Assembly (NCBI GenBank): GCA_022837365.1
Contig: JALHHV010000094.1
Span: 1 to 10,822 of the forward strand
From: Desulfovibrio sp.
Lineage (GTDB): Bacteria; Desulfobacterota; Desulfovibrionia; Desulfovibrionales; Desulfovibrionaceae
Direction of reading: 5' to 3'
Length of the DNA stretch: 10,822 bases
Shown here: one piece after another, positions 1 to 7,111 of the stretch
How positions within the stretch are numbered: position 1 is the first letter of the stretch
Layout of the letters: each line of letters starts with the position of its first letter
Notes under the pieces: model-generated
Databases searched by the model: none
Seen by the model: the letters and a program-made list of their open reading frames with translations, nothing else
Told to the model about the DNA's origin: nothing
Program-made: the position numbers and the translations under genes

Positions 1-1436
1 CCACGCTGATGGACGAGGCCGGGCTGGAGGTGGTGGCGCTGGGCGAGGAGCGGTTGCTGCCCCCGCCGGAACTTTTGTGCCGCATCGCGGCACAGGGGGG
101 CGTTGCCGATGCCGCCGGGCTGCTGACCGCCGCCGGATTCCCGCACGCTTCCCTGCCCCGGTCTACGCCCATGTCGCCGTCCGCCTCCGCATCCGCGCCG
201 CGTCCGGCGCCGGAATGCACTCCCCCGCCGGGGGACGACGCCGCCCCGGCGGGCACCCTGCGCCCCGGCGGCGACGAAGGCCCCACCACCAGCCTGCGCG
301 TGGACAGCGCCAAGGTGGACCGTCTGCTGGACAACGTGGGCGAACTGGTCATCCTGCAGGCGCGCCTTTCGCGCATCGCCACCGACCACGACGACCCGCG
401 CCTGCGCGAACTGGCCGAAGGGCTGGAACGGCTTACCGAATCGCTGCGCGACAGCACCATGTCGGTGCGCATGGTGCCGCTGGACGCCACCTTCCACGCC
501 TTCCGGCGGCTGGTGCGCGACCTCGCGGCGCGTCTCGGCAAGGAGGTGCGCTTCGTGGCCGAGGGCGGCGAGACGGAACTGGACAAGACCGTCATCGACC
601 ACCTGCGCGACCCCCTGCTGCATCTGGTGCGCAACGCCATGGACCACGGGGTGGAGCCCGCAGGGGTGCGCCTGGCGGCGGGCAAGCCCGCCGAGGCGGT
701 GCTGCGCCTGTCCGCCGCCCATGCCGGGGGCGAGGTGCTGATCACCGTGTCCGACGACGGCGCGGGCATAGACCTGGACAGGCTGCGCGCCGTGGGCGTG
801 GCGCGCGGCCTGCTTGCTCCCGACGCCGAACCCGGCGAGGCGGAACTGCTGCAATTGCTTTTCCTGCCCGGCTTCAGCACGGCCAGCGGCGTGTCCGACC
901 TGTCCGGGCGCGGGGTGGGGCTGGACGTGGTCAGCACGGCCCTGGGCGCCCTGCGCGGCAGCGTGGACGTGGTCACCCGGCGGGGCGGCGGCACGGCCTG
1001 GCGGCTGCGCATCCCCCTGACCCTGGCCATCATCGACGGCCTGCGCGTGCGCGTGGGCGACGAGGCGTTCATCCTGCCCCTGACCCAGGTGGAGGCGTGC
1101 CTGGAACGCTTCGTGGACGGCGAGGCCGCGACGCTCGGCCTCATCGAGTACCGCGAACGGCTGGTGCCGTGCCTCAGCCTGCGCCGCTTCCTGGACGTGC
1201 CGGGCGAACAGCCCGCCTACGAGCGGGTGATCATCGCCAACGTGGACGGCCAGCCCGTGGGCTTTGCCGTGGACGGCGTGGCCGGGCTGGAGCAGGCGGT
1301 CATCAAGCGCCTGGGCGGGCCGTGCCGCCGCGCCGCATGGATCGCCGGGTCCAGCGTGGACGCCGAGGGCGGCATCTCGCTGATCCTCGACGCCGCCCAG
1401 CTGGTGCGCGTGGCGCAGGGCATGCAGGAGCGCTGA
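1..1436 (+). CDS. cheA: Chemotaxis histidine kinase CheA, 3' part (5' end outside window)
   Basis: This is the C-terminal part of CheA, the cytoplasmic kinase that binds receptors and CheW and passes phosphate to CheY and CheB. The frame is open to the left edge (codons from base 3), so the true start and the P1 phosphotransfer domain lie upstream. The ATG at 9 is internal. Counting residues from that ATG: a Pro/Ser/Ala-rich linker (about 50-95), the P3 dimerisation helices (about 96-165, with VDRLLDNVGELVI), then the P4 ATPase domain with N box HLVRNAMDHG (204-213), G1 box DDGAGID (249-255), LFLPGFSTAS and G2 box GRGVGLDVV (300-308). A CheW-like P5 domain follows (about 338-470). All ATP-binding motifs look intact. 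No receiver domain follows P5. The stop at 1434-1436 lies 17 bp from the stop of the convergent neighbour. Other che genes would be expected upstream. Confidence 0.95.
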   Translation, partial: TLMDEAGLEVVALGEERLLPPPELLCRIAAQGGVADAAGLLTAAGFPHASLPRSTPMSPSASASAPRPAPECTPPPGDDAAPAGTLRPGGDEGPTTSLRVDSAKVDRLLDNVGELVILQARLSRIATDHDDPRLRELAEGLERLTESLRDSTMSVRMVPLDATFHAFRRLVRDLAARLGKEVRFVAEGGETELDKTVIDHLRDPLLHLVRNAMDHGVEPAGVRLAAGKPAEAVLRLSAAHAGGEVLITVSDDGAGIDLDRLRAVGVARGLLAPDAEPGEAELLQLLFLPGFSTASGVSDLSGRGVGLDVVSTALGALRGSVDVVTRRGGGTAWRLRIPLTLAIIDGLRVRVGDEAFILPLTQVEACLERFVDGEAATLGLIEYRERLVPCLSLRRFLDVPGEQPAYERVIIANVDGQPVGFAVDGVAGLEQAVIKRLGGPCRRAAWIAGSSVDAEGGISLILDAAQLVRVAQGMQER

Positions 1437-1457
1437 CCGGCTCCGGGGCCGCCTCAG
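1433..1457. terminator. Imperfect inverted repeat between convergent stop codons, possible bidirectional terminator
   Basis: The gap between the two convergent genes can fold into a hairpin. CTGA (1433-1436) pairs with TCAG (1454-1457), and CGGC (1438-1441) pairs with GCCG (1448-1451) around a six-base loop, with a small asymmetric bulge. Both TGA stop codons sit in the outer arms. There is no T tract on either side, so an intrinsic terminator is only a weak inference. Confidence 0.25.
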
Positions 1458-3841
1458 TGCAGGGCGCGCATCTGGCACACCCCGCATTCCAGCACGTAGG
1501 CGTTGCCGGGAATGGCTTTCGCCAGGTGCTTCACGTGGGCGGCGCGCTCGCCGATCTCGTGCAGGTTGCTGCGCTCGTGGCAGTCCAGCACGGCCAATGA
1601 CACCGAGACGAAGGGAAAGCGCCGCTCCATGCCGTCGCGCCCGCGCGCGGTGATCCAGCCCCGCGCGATATCCTCGCCGCAGTAGCAGCCGCGCACCAGC
1701 CGCCCGAAACAGCGCGTGGCCGCCCGGCACACCCGCTCGGCATGGCGGGGCGAGGTGATGCACACGAAGTCGTCGCCGCCGATGTGCGCCACGTAGTCGC
1801 CCTTGGCCCCGTGCCGTTGCACCGCCCACGACAGCACCTTGGCCAGCAGCAGGATGATCCGGTCGCCGTTCTTGAAGCCGTAGGTGTCGTTGTAGCTCTT
1901 GAAGTTGTCCAGGTCCGCGTACAGCAGCGAAAAGGGCTGCCCACCGGCCAGGCGCGTCTCCAGTTCCTTCTCCAGCGCCACGTTGCCGGGCAGGCCGGTG
2001 AGCGGGTTGGTGCCCTTGGCCAGTTCCACCTGCACCTGGGCCAGCTTGTGCAGCAGCCGCTGCACCGACACGATGCCCGCCAGCACCCCGCCCCGGGTGA
2101 CCATGATGTCGTCGTACGCCTGCAACCGGCTGCGCGACATGGCCCGGCGGGCGGCGTCCTCCACCGGGGTGGATTCCTCCACCACCAGCGGGCGGGTGTC
2201 CATGACCGCCGACACCGGCCGCTTGAAGTACAGCGCCACCCCGTACTGCGCCGACAACTGGCGGTTGAGGTGGTAGTCCATGATCAGTCCCAGCGGCTTG
2301 TGGCGCTCGTCCACCACGGCGATGCTGGTCAACGGGTCGGAGGTTTCAAAGAGCTTGCGGACTTCGCCCGCCAGCGTGGTGGGCGGCACGGTGTGGGCCG
2401 GTTCCGCCAGTTCGCCCACGGGCATGGAGCAGGCCAGCCCGCCCACGCTGGGCAGTTGTCCGGCGGGGCGCAGTTCGCCGATGTCCACGTGGGTTTCCGG
2501 CTTGGGGTAGTCGGGCCGCCCCAGGTAATAGCCCTGCCCGTAGTGCGCGCCGATGGCCATCAGGGTTGCCGCCTCCTCGCGGGTTTCTATCCCTTCCGCG
2601 ATGACCCGCGAGCCGATCTTTTCGGCGAAGCTGACCAGGGTTTCCATCAGCGCGCGGCGCACCGGGTCGCGGTTGATGTTGCGGATGAGCGACATGTCGA
2701 TCTTGATGAAGTCGGGCTTCAGTTCCGCGATGGTGGCCAGGCCGGAATAGCCGGTGCCCGCGTCGTCGATGGCCACCTTGAACCCCTGCCCCCGGTAGTG
2801 CGACAGCGTCTTGTAGAACACCCCGAAATCGCGGATGGAATGCCGCTCGGTGATCTCGAACACGATGTTCTCCGGCGCAAGGCCCATGGCCCGCACCGCC
2901 TCCAGCGTGCTGCCGGGGGTGAAGCCGGGGTCGGTGAGGGTGCGCGGGTGGATGTTCAGGAACAGCCTTTGGTCCGGGGCCAGGGCTCCCGCGCAGGCGA
3001 TGGCCCGCTCGCGGCAGATGCGCTCCAGCGCGAAGAGCATGCCCAACTCCTCCGCGATGTCGAAGAGCATCATGGGCGAGTGGAAGGGCGTGTCCACCGG
3101 GCCGCGGCTCAGGGCCTCCCAGGCCATGATCCGCCCGGTGGGAAAGCGCACGATGGGCTGGTACAGGGTGCGGATGGCGTTGTCCTGCAACACCGCCTTG
3201 AAGTCGCGCGCAAGGCGCAGGTCGGACAGGTCCAGTTCCTTGCGGGCCATGGTGCGCGCCTCGCGCACGGCCTGGAAGAATTCCTGGCGGGGTTCCGCGC
3301 CGGGGCGGCGGCGGTAGGTGGCGCAGCCCACGCCGATGTTCACCTCGCGCCCGGTCCAGCGCAGCACCGGATCCTTCAGGTGGTGCTGCAACTTGAGCTT
3401 CATGGTGAAGGCGGCGTCGGCCAGGCGCAGCGGGCGCGCCGCCGGTTCCGGCCAGAACACCAGGAATTCGCCGGGCTCCAGCGGCAGCAGGTGGTGGGCC
3501 GGGGCGGGCTGGCCGCTCAGGCCGGGCACCGCCGCCCACAGTCCTTCCACCAGCAGCGATTCGATGCCCGCCGTGATTTCCTCGCCGTACAGGTCGCGCA
3601 CCAGCACGTGGTCCACCATGCGCACCAGCAGCATGTGCAGGGCTTCGTGCCGGGCCACCAGATCGCGCACCGAGGCCTCGACGGCAATGGAGCCGCCGGG
3701 GCCGGACCGGGAAGGGCAGTGCGCCACGGGACCGGATGCTGCGCCGGGCGGCGGCGGACCGTCCGGGTGCGGTGGGTGGATGGTGTCGTCGCGCCTGCGG
3801 CCGAACATTTCCAGGAACGGCTCCAGCCAGGTATGTTGCAT
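1454..3841 (-). CDS. Cyclic-di-GMP protein: degenerate GGDEF-EAL-CBS pair-GGDEF (795 aa), alternative internal start
   Basis: This is the second module of the read-through frame, taken from its own ATG at 3841. GGGGGGA (3851 down to 3845) precedes the ATG by 3 bases. Residues about 60-215 look like a degenerate GGDEF domain, with EPGEF where the signature would be. The EAL phosphodiesterase domain (about 218-445) keeps WEAL (Glu242), NIHP (Asn296), EITER, DDAGTGYSG (Asp359-Asp360), FIKID (Lys380), AEGIE (Glu416) and GQGYYLG (Gln435), so c-di-GMP hydrolysis is expected. Two CBS motifs (about 485-530 and 540-598) could bind adenine nucleotides. The C-terminal GGDEF domain (about 605-780) has DLDNFKSYND, with Asp643 and Asn651, but the signature is GGDDF (688-692). 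The I-site position reads AKGD, without its Arg. It may be a regulatory domain or a weak cyclase. With no membrane segment of its own, it would be cytoplasmic if made separately. Confidence 0.7.
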   Translation of the reverse strand: MQHTWLEPFLEMFGRRRDDTIHPPHPDGPPPPGAASGPVAHCPSRSGPGGSIAVEASVRDLVARHEALHMLLVRMVDHVLVRDLYGEEITAGIESLLVEGLWAAVPGLSGQPAPAHHLLPLEPGEFLVFWPEPAARPLRLADAAFTMKLKLQHHLKDPVLRWTGREVNIGVGCATYRRRPGAEPRQEFFQAVREARTMARKELDLSDLRLARDFKAVLQDNAIRTLYQPIVRFPTGRIMAWEALSRGPVDTPFHSPMMLFDIAEELGMLFALERICRERAIACAGALAPDQRLFLNIHPRTLTDPGFTPGSTLEAVRAMGLAPENIVFEITERHSIRDFGVFYKTLSHYRGQGFKVAIDDAGTGYSGLATIAELKPDFIKIDMSLIRNINRDPVRRALMETLVSFAEKIGSRVIAEGIETREEAATLMAIGAHYGQGYYLGRPDYPKPETHVDIGELRPAGQLPSVGGLACSMPVGELAEPAHTVPPTTLAGEVRKLFETSDPLTSIAVVDERHKPLGLIMDYHLNRQLSAQYGVALYFKRPVSAVMDTRPLVVEESTPVEDAARRAMSRSRLQAYDDIMVTRGGVLAGIVSVQRLLHKLAQVQVELAKGTNPLTGLPGNVALEKELETRLAGGQPFSLLYADLDNFKSYNDTYGFKNGDRIILLLAKVLSWAVQRHGAKGDYVAHIGGDDFVCITSPRHAERVCRAATRCFGRLVRGCYCGEDIARGWITARGRDGMERRFPFVSVSLAVLDCHERSNLHEIGERAAHVKHLAKAIPGNAYVLECGVCQMRALH

Positions 3842-6799
3842 GTATCCCCCCAGGATACCGTGTGGGCACGTTGCCGGACGCGCGGACGCGAGTTCCGCGA
3901 CCGGCGTGCGAACGCAACCTCGCGCGGGACGGTGAGCGTGTCGTCTGCGGGTGCGTGCCCGGCGGCGCGGTGACGGCTGCGTGACATGGCGCTGCGCCGG
4001 GGTCGTCTCTGGGCGGGTAGTTAGCATGAAGGCGCGGGTGACGGCGGTGACGGGGGTGTGACGATTTGCAGAAGCCCCGCGCACCACGAACACCGCGCCG
4101 CCTTCGGGCGCTTCCTTTATGGTGATGGCGCCCTTGTGGTTGGTGACCACGATGAAGTAGGCCACGGAAAGGCCAAGGCCGGTGCCCGCGCCCGCCTCGC
4201 GCGTGGTGAAGAAGGGCTCGAAGGCCCGGCGGCGCAGTTCGGGCGGCATGCCGGGGCCGTTGTCGGCCACCTCGATGCGCACGTGCGCGGCCTCGGCGGC
4301 GGTGGTCAGGGTCAGCACCGGGGGCGGTCCGCCGTCGCGCAGCGCCAGCGCCTGTGCCGCGTTCTTGAACAGGTTCAGGAACACCTGCTCCATCTCGCTG
4401 GCGGAACAGCGCACCGGCGGCAGGTGCGGGTCGTAGCGGCGTACCACGGCAATGCGCTTGAAGTCGTAGTTGCGGGCCAGGCTGTAGTCGGTGACGGCCA
4501 GTTCCAGGGTGCGTTCCAGCAGGTCGTTGATCTGCACCGGCAGCCGCGAAGGGTCGCTGCGGCGGCTGAAGGTGAGCATGTTGGCCACGATGCGCGCCGC
4601 GCGCGCGCCCGATTCGCGGATGCCGTCCAGCAGCCCGCCGATGCGGCGTTCGTCGGCATAGGCGGCGATGCGGTCGAAGGTCACGCCGCTGCGTTCCGCC
4701 GCCGCGCGGTTGGCGGGCAGGTCGTCCAGCAGGCGGCGGCGCAGGTTCTGCTCCCCTTGCAGGATGCCCCCCAGGGGGTTGTTGATCTCGTGGGCCATGC
4801 CCGCCGCAAGGCCGCCCACCGAGGCCATCTTTTCGGCCTGGACCATCAGATCTTCCATGGCGGCGCGCTCGCTCACGTCGTCCAGGCGCAGGATGCCCCA
4901 CATCTCCTCGCCGGTTTCCAGCGGGATGGCGGTGACGTCCTCCACCCGGCGGAATTCGCCGGGCTGGCCGTCCGGCCCGTCCGGCCGGGCGTCCGTCGGG
5001 ACCTCCACGGGGGTGACGATCCGTTCCGGCGGCGTGGCTGTGCCCCCGCGCCGCGCGGCGTGCAGGCGGGGCAGGTGGCGGGCCAGTTCCGGGGCCACCT
5101 CCGCCAGCGGGCGGCCGTGCGCGGCCTCGCCCGCGACGCCGAAGCGCCGTTCCGCCGCCGGGTTCCACAGCACCACCCTGTCGGCGGCGTCGGCCACCAC
5201 GATGGCCGAGGGCATGGCGTCCAGCACTCCCTTCAGGTGGCGCTGGGCGCGCGACAGGGCGCGGTTGGCGCGCGAAAGGTCGGCCAGCAGGGCCTGGCGC
5301 TCGCGCTCCGACTCCATGAGCACCGTCAGGTCGTGCATGATGAACGCCACGGCGTCGGGCGTGCCCGGCGCGCCGCCCACGGGGTACAGGCGCAGGGCCA
5401 TCCAGCGGGGATGGCCGTCGGGCGTGGCTCCGGGCGGAAATTCCAGGGGTTCGGTGACGATGGGCTCTCCCGCAAGGGCGGCATCCGCCAGTCCGAGCAG
5501 TTGGGCGTGCAGCACGTAGCGGTCCCGGCCCAGGGTGTACACGGCCGGGTTGCCCGTGGCTTCCGTCAGCCCGTGCAGAGCCAGCCATTCGGAGTTGGCC
5601 TCGCGCAGGGTGCCGTCGGGGTGCAGCAGGGCCATGGCGAAGGGGGCCTGGGTGAGCACGGCGCGGAACTGCTGCTCGCGCGCGTGCAGGGCCTGTTCGG
5701 CTTCCTTCAGGTCGGTGATGTCGGTCAGCATCACCAGCACCGCCGGGCGGCCGTCCCATTCCAGCAGCACCCCGGTGCCGAACACCCAGCGCTCGCCCTC
5801 GGGCACAAGGATGCGCAACGGCGGGTGGGTGCCCGGCGGCTCGCCGCCCATGCGCCGCATGTACCTGTCCAGGGCCATGGGCCGGTCGGCCGGGTGCAGG
5901 TGGTCGGTGAAGTGGGTGCCCGCCAGTTCGTGGGCGGGGCGGCGCAGGATTTCGCCGATGCGCGGGTTGACGAAGGACAGCAGGCCGTCCTGGATGACGG
6001 CGATGCCTTCCTGCGCGTTCTGGAAGATGGACCGGTACTTCAGTTCCGCCGCGGCCAACCGCTGCTCGGCGGCCTTGCGCTCCTCCACCTCGCGCTCCAG
6101 TTCCGCCCCGCGCCGGGCCAAGGCGCCCAGGGCGGTGACGAAGGTGAGCCCCAGCAGCAGGAACACCGTCACGGCCAGGGCGGCCGTGGCCAGGATGTAC
6201 CGCCGCTCCCCGGCGTGCACGTCGCCGAGATACGCGCCGGTGCCGATGTAGCAGTCCAGTTCGGGGATGGGCAGTACGAACGACAGCTTTTCTTCCGGCG
6301 CGCTGCCGCCCGGCGGTATGTAATAATAGGAGAAAAATCCGCCGTCCGGGTTCGCGCGGGCGGTCTCGACGAGCCCGTTGATGATGGCCACGCCGTGCGC
6401 GTCGCGCAGGTCAAGACCGCTGCGGCCTTCCATCTGCCGCTCGAAGGGCTGGACCAGCACCGTGCCGTCGTAGCCGCTCATGAAGATGTAGTTGGGGCCG
6501 CGGGTGTCGTTGAAGGTCATGGTGCGCATCCGTTCGCGCACCAGCACCAGGGCGTGGTCCCGGCCGTAGGCGCCGGAGGCCAGTTCGTCCAGCACCGGCT
6601 GCACCTGGTTGCGGGCCAGCAGCACCATTTCGCGCAGATGGTTGCGGCGGTATGTTTCCGCCGTTTCCCAGAAGGTATGCACCGCATGCAGCAGGAACAG
6701 GGTGAACACCCCGCACGCCAGCACCAGCAGCAGGCACAGCCGCCGCACGGGCGCGCTGCGCAGCAGCGAGGAAAGGGCGCGGGGGGTGATGATGTCCAT
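1454..6799 (-). CDS. Read-through ORF: Cache-PAS-PAS-PAS histidine kinase joined in frame to GGDEF-like-EAL-CBS-GGDEF protein (1781 aa)
   Basis: Read literally, this is one 1781-residue protein. The N-terminal module is a membrane sensor kinase. It has a TM helix at about 20-42, an extracytoplasmic sCache_2-type domain (about 45-195, with NYIFMSGYDG and IGTGAYLGDV), and a second TM at about 200-226. A short coiled coil leads to PAS domains at about 253-370, 375-495 and 520-645. The HisKA H box is GMAHEINNPLGG with phosphoacceptor His670. The HATPase_c domain has N box NLFKNAAQAL (809-818), DNGPGMP (846-852), FEPFFTT and GTGLGL (872-877), ending at about 907. There is no receiver domain. The C-terminal module (987-1781) is described separately. 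Residues 908-986 between them resemble no domain. The start ATG at 6799 lacks a good Shine-Dalgarno sequence but is the only ATG before the first TM. Two adjacent genes with a lost stop codon are a serious alternative, in which case the kinase ends near 4021. Confidence 0.8.
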   Translation of the reverse strand: MDIITPRALSSLLRSAPVRRLCLLLVLACGVFTLFLLHAVHTFWETAETYRRNHLREMVLLARNQVQPVLDELASGAYGRDHALVLVRERMRTMTFNDTRGPNYIFMSGYDGTVLVQPFERQMEGRSGLDLRDAHGVAIINGLVETARANPDGGFFSYYYIPPGGSAPEEKLSFVLPIPELDCYIGTGAYLGDVHAGERRYILATAALAVTVFLLLGLTFVTALGALARRGAELEREVEERKAAEQRLAAAELKYRSIFQNAQEGIAVIQDGLLSFVNPRIGEILRRPAHELAGTHFTDHLHPADRPMALDRYMRRMGGEPPGTHPPLRILVPEGERWVFGTGVLLEWDGRPAVLVMLTDITDLKEAEQALHAREQQFRAVLTQAPFAMALLHPDGTLREANSEWLALHGLTEATGNPAVYTLGRDRYVLHAQLLGLADAALAGEPIVTEPLEFPPGATPDGHPRWMALRLYPVGGAPGTPDAVAFIMHDLTVLMESERERQALLADLSRANRALSRAQRHLKGVLDAMPSAIVVADAADRVVLWNPAAERRFGVAGEAAHGRPLAEVAPELARHLPRLHAARRGGTATPPERIVTPVEVPTDARPDGPDGQPGEFRRVEDVTAIPLETGEEMWGILRLDDVSERAAMEDLMVQAEKMASVGGLAAGMAHEINNPLGGILQGEQNLRRRLLDDLPANRAAAERSGVTFDRIAAYADERRIGGLLDGIRESGARAARIVANMLTFSRRSDPSRLPVQINDLLERTLELAVTDYSLARNYDFKRIAVVRRYDPHLPPVRCSASEMEQVFLNLFKNAAQALALRDGGPPPVLTLTTAAEAAHVRIEVADNGPGMPPELRRRAFEPFFTTREAGAGTGLGLSVAYFIVVTNHKGAITIKEAPEGGAVFVVRGASANRHTPVTAVTRAFMLTTRPETTPAQRHVTQPSPRRRARTRRRHAHRPARGCVRTPVAELASARPATCPHGILGGYMQHTWLEPFLEMFGRRRDDTIHPPHPDGPPPPGAASGPVAHCPSRSGPGGSIAVEASVRDLVARHEALHMLLVRMVDHVLVRDLYGEEITAGIESLLVEGLWAAVPGLSGQPAPAHHLLPLEPGEFLVFWPEPAARPLRLADAAFTMKLKLQHHLKDPVLRWTGREVNIGVGCATYRRRPGAEPRQEFFQAVREARTMARKELDLSDLRLARDFKAVLQDNAIRTLYQPIVRFPTGRIMAWEALSRGPVDTPFHSPMMLFDIAEELGMLFALERICRERAIACAGALAPDQRLFLNIHPRTLTDPGFTPGSTLEAVRAMGLAPENIVFEITERHSIRDFGVFYKTLSHYRGQGFKVAIDDAGTGYSGLATIAELKPDFIKIDMSLIRNINRDPVRRALMETLVSFAEKIGSRVIAEGIETREEAATLMAIGAHYGQGYYLGRPDYPKPETHVDIGELRPAGQLPSVGGLACSMPVGELAEPAHTVPPTTLAGEVRKLFETSDPLTSIAVVDERHKPLGLIMDYHLNRQLSAQYGVALYFKRPVSAVMDTRPLVVEESTPVEDAARRAMSRSRLQAYDDIMVTRGGVLAGIVSVQRLLHKLAQVQVELAKGTNPLTGLPGNVALEKELETRLAGGQPFSLLYADLDNFKSYNDTYGFKNGDRIILLLAKVLSWAVQRHGAKGDYVAHIGGDDFVCITSPRHAERVCRAATRCFGRLVRGCYCGEDIARGWITARGRDGMERRFPFVSVSLAVLDCHERSNLHEIGERAAHVKHLAKAIPGNAYVLECGVCQMRALH
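3842..4078 (-). other. Junction between kinase and cyclic-di-GMP modules, probably a former intergenic spacer
   Basis: This stretch (codons 908-986 of the read-through frame) carries no recognisable domain and is rich in Arg, Pro, Ala and His. I counted 24 of its 79 codons ending in A or T, including AGA, CGA, CTA and GTT, against 6 of the 78 codons just before Arg907. The kinase ATPase fold is complete immediately before it. Dropping one G from the G4 run at 4075-4078 shifts the frame to a short tail, LLQIVTPPSPPSPAPSC, ending at TAA (4023-4021). The kinase would then have 925 residues, followed by a gap of about 180 bp before the ATG at 3841. Whether the extra base is biological or a sequencing error cannot be decided here. 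Confidence 0.6.
4037..4054. repeat. 9-bp tandem repeat at the putative kinase 3' end
   Basis: GGTGACGGC (4037-4045) is followed directly by GGTGACGGG (4046-4054), with a degenerate third unit GGTGTGACG after it. In the frame that reaches the TAA at 4023-4021 the repeat encodes Pro-Pro-Ser units on the minus strand. Confidence 0.6.
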
Positions 6800-6918
6800 G
6801 CGTTTTCTGGTGTCTTTTCTGGAATTGCCGGGAGCGCGAGGCCGCTGGACGGGCAGGCGCGGAAACGCCGGACAGGCAGGCGCGCTTTTCTTTCCGGGCC
6901 GCTGCTGGTAGTGCTGTG

Positions 6919-6958
6919 CCCCACCGGTCCCAGTCGTTCCCCATCGGTCCCTGTCGCC
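6919..6958. repeat. Two abutting 20-bp direct repeats upstream of the kinase gene
   Basis: The unit CCCCACCGGTCCCAGTCGTT (6919-6938) recurs at 6939-6958 with 16 of 20 positions identical. The spacing is close to two helical turns, and the pair lies about 120-160 bp upstream of the kinase ATG. A tandem activator or repressor site is possible, and so is slippage. Confidence 0.55.
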
Positions 6959-7102
6959 GTGGCCGGTTGTAGTGACGCAAGCCCTACCAATACCTGAAAC
7001 GGGACCCGAGGGAAACGGTAATGGCGCTCTTGTAGCCTGCGGTGAGCGCTATATCCGTACTTCGGCGGCCGCGCAACAGCATGCATGCCGGAATTGTCCG
7101 GC

Positions 7103-7106
7103 GGAG
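7103..7106 (+). promoter_or_regulatory. Ribosome binding site deciding the glycosyltransferase start
   Basis: GGAG lies 5 bases before the ATG at 7112. The in-frame ATG at 7085 has no comparable site and would add nine residues ahead of the conserved N-terminus, so 7112 is preferred. Confidence 0.6.
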
Positions 7107-7111
7107 AACGG

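Larger units (their letters stand above)
6800..7111. promoter_or_regulatory. Divergent intergenic region with short direct repeats
   Basis: No gene is supported in these 312 bp between the divergent kinase and glycosyltransferase genes, so promoters for both should lie here. I see no convincing -35/-10 or sigma-54 consensus. A TATATC at 7050-7055 is -10-like, but the only -35-like match, TTGTAG at 7030-7035, is 14 bp away and too close. The region holds several direct repeats: TTTTCTGG at 6803-6810 and 6815-6822; a 14-mer with one mismatch at 6848-6861 and 6871-6884; a 20-bp pair at 6919-6938 and 6939-6958; and GAAACGG at 6996-7002 and 7012-7018. Some could be regulator sites. None matches an operator I recognise. 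Confidence 0.5.

Noticed and set aside
77..1600. 507-codon plus-strand frame overlapping cheA
   Set aside because: Low-complexity Arg/Gly/Pro translation. The cheA frame is unambiguous.
1742..3973. 743-codon plus-strand open frame antisense to the c-di-GMP module
   Set aside because: Its translation is rich in His, Gln, Gly, Arg and Val with no domain, while the opposite strand encodes clear EAL, CBS and GGDEF motifs. It is a high-GC shadow frame.
2346..5759. 1137-codon minus-strand open frame overlapping both modules in another frame
   Set aside because: Arg/Pro/Gly/His-rich shadow in the +1 frame of the true kinase and EAL sequences, with no domains.
4058..6997. 979-codon plus-strand open frame antisense to the histidine kinase
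   Set aside because: No recognisable motif, and the composition is typical of a reverse-complement shadow. The minus strand has complete kinase motifs.
7030..7055. Sigma-70-like pair TTGTAG and TATATC upstream of the glycosyltransferase
   Set aside because: The spacer is only 14 bp, and no better -35 lies at 16-18 bp, so it was not called a promoter.
7085..7111. Earlier start for the glycosyltransferase
   Set aside because: It adds nine residues ahead of the conserved N-terminus and lacks a ribosome binding site, while GGAG precedes the ATG at 7112.
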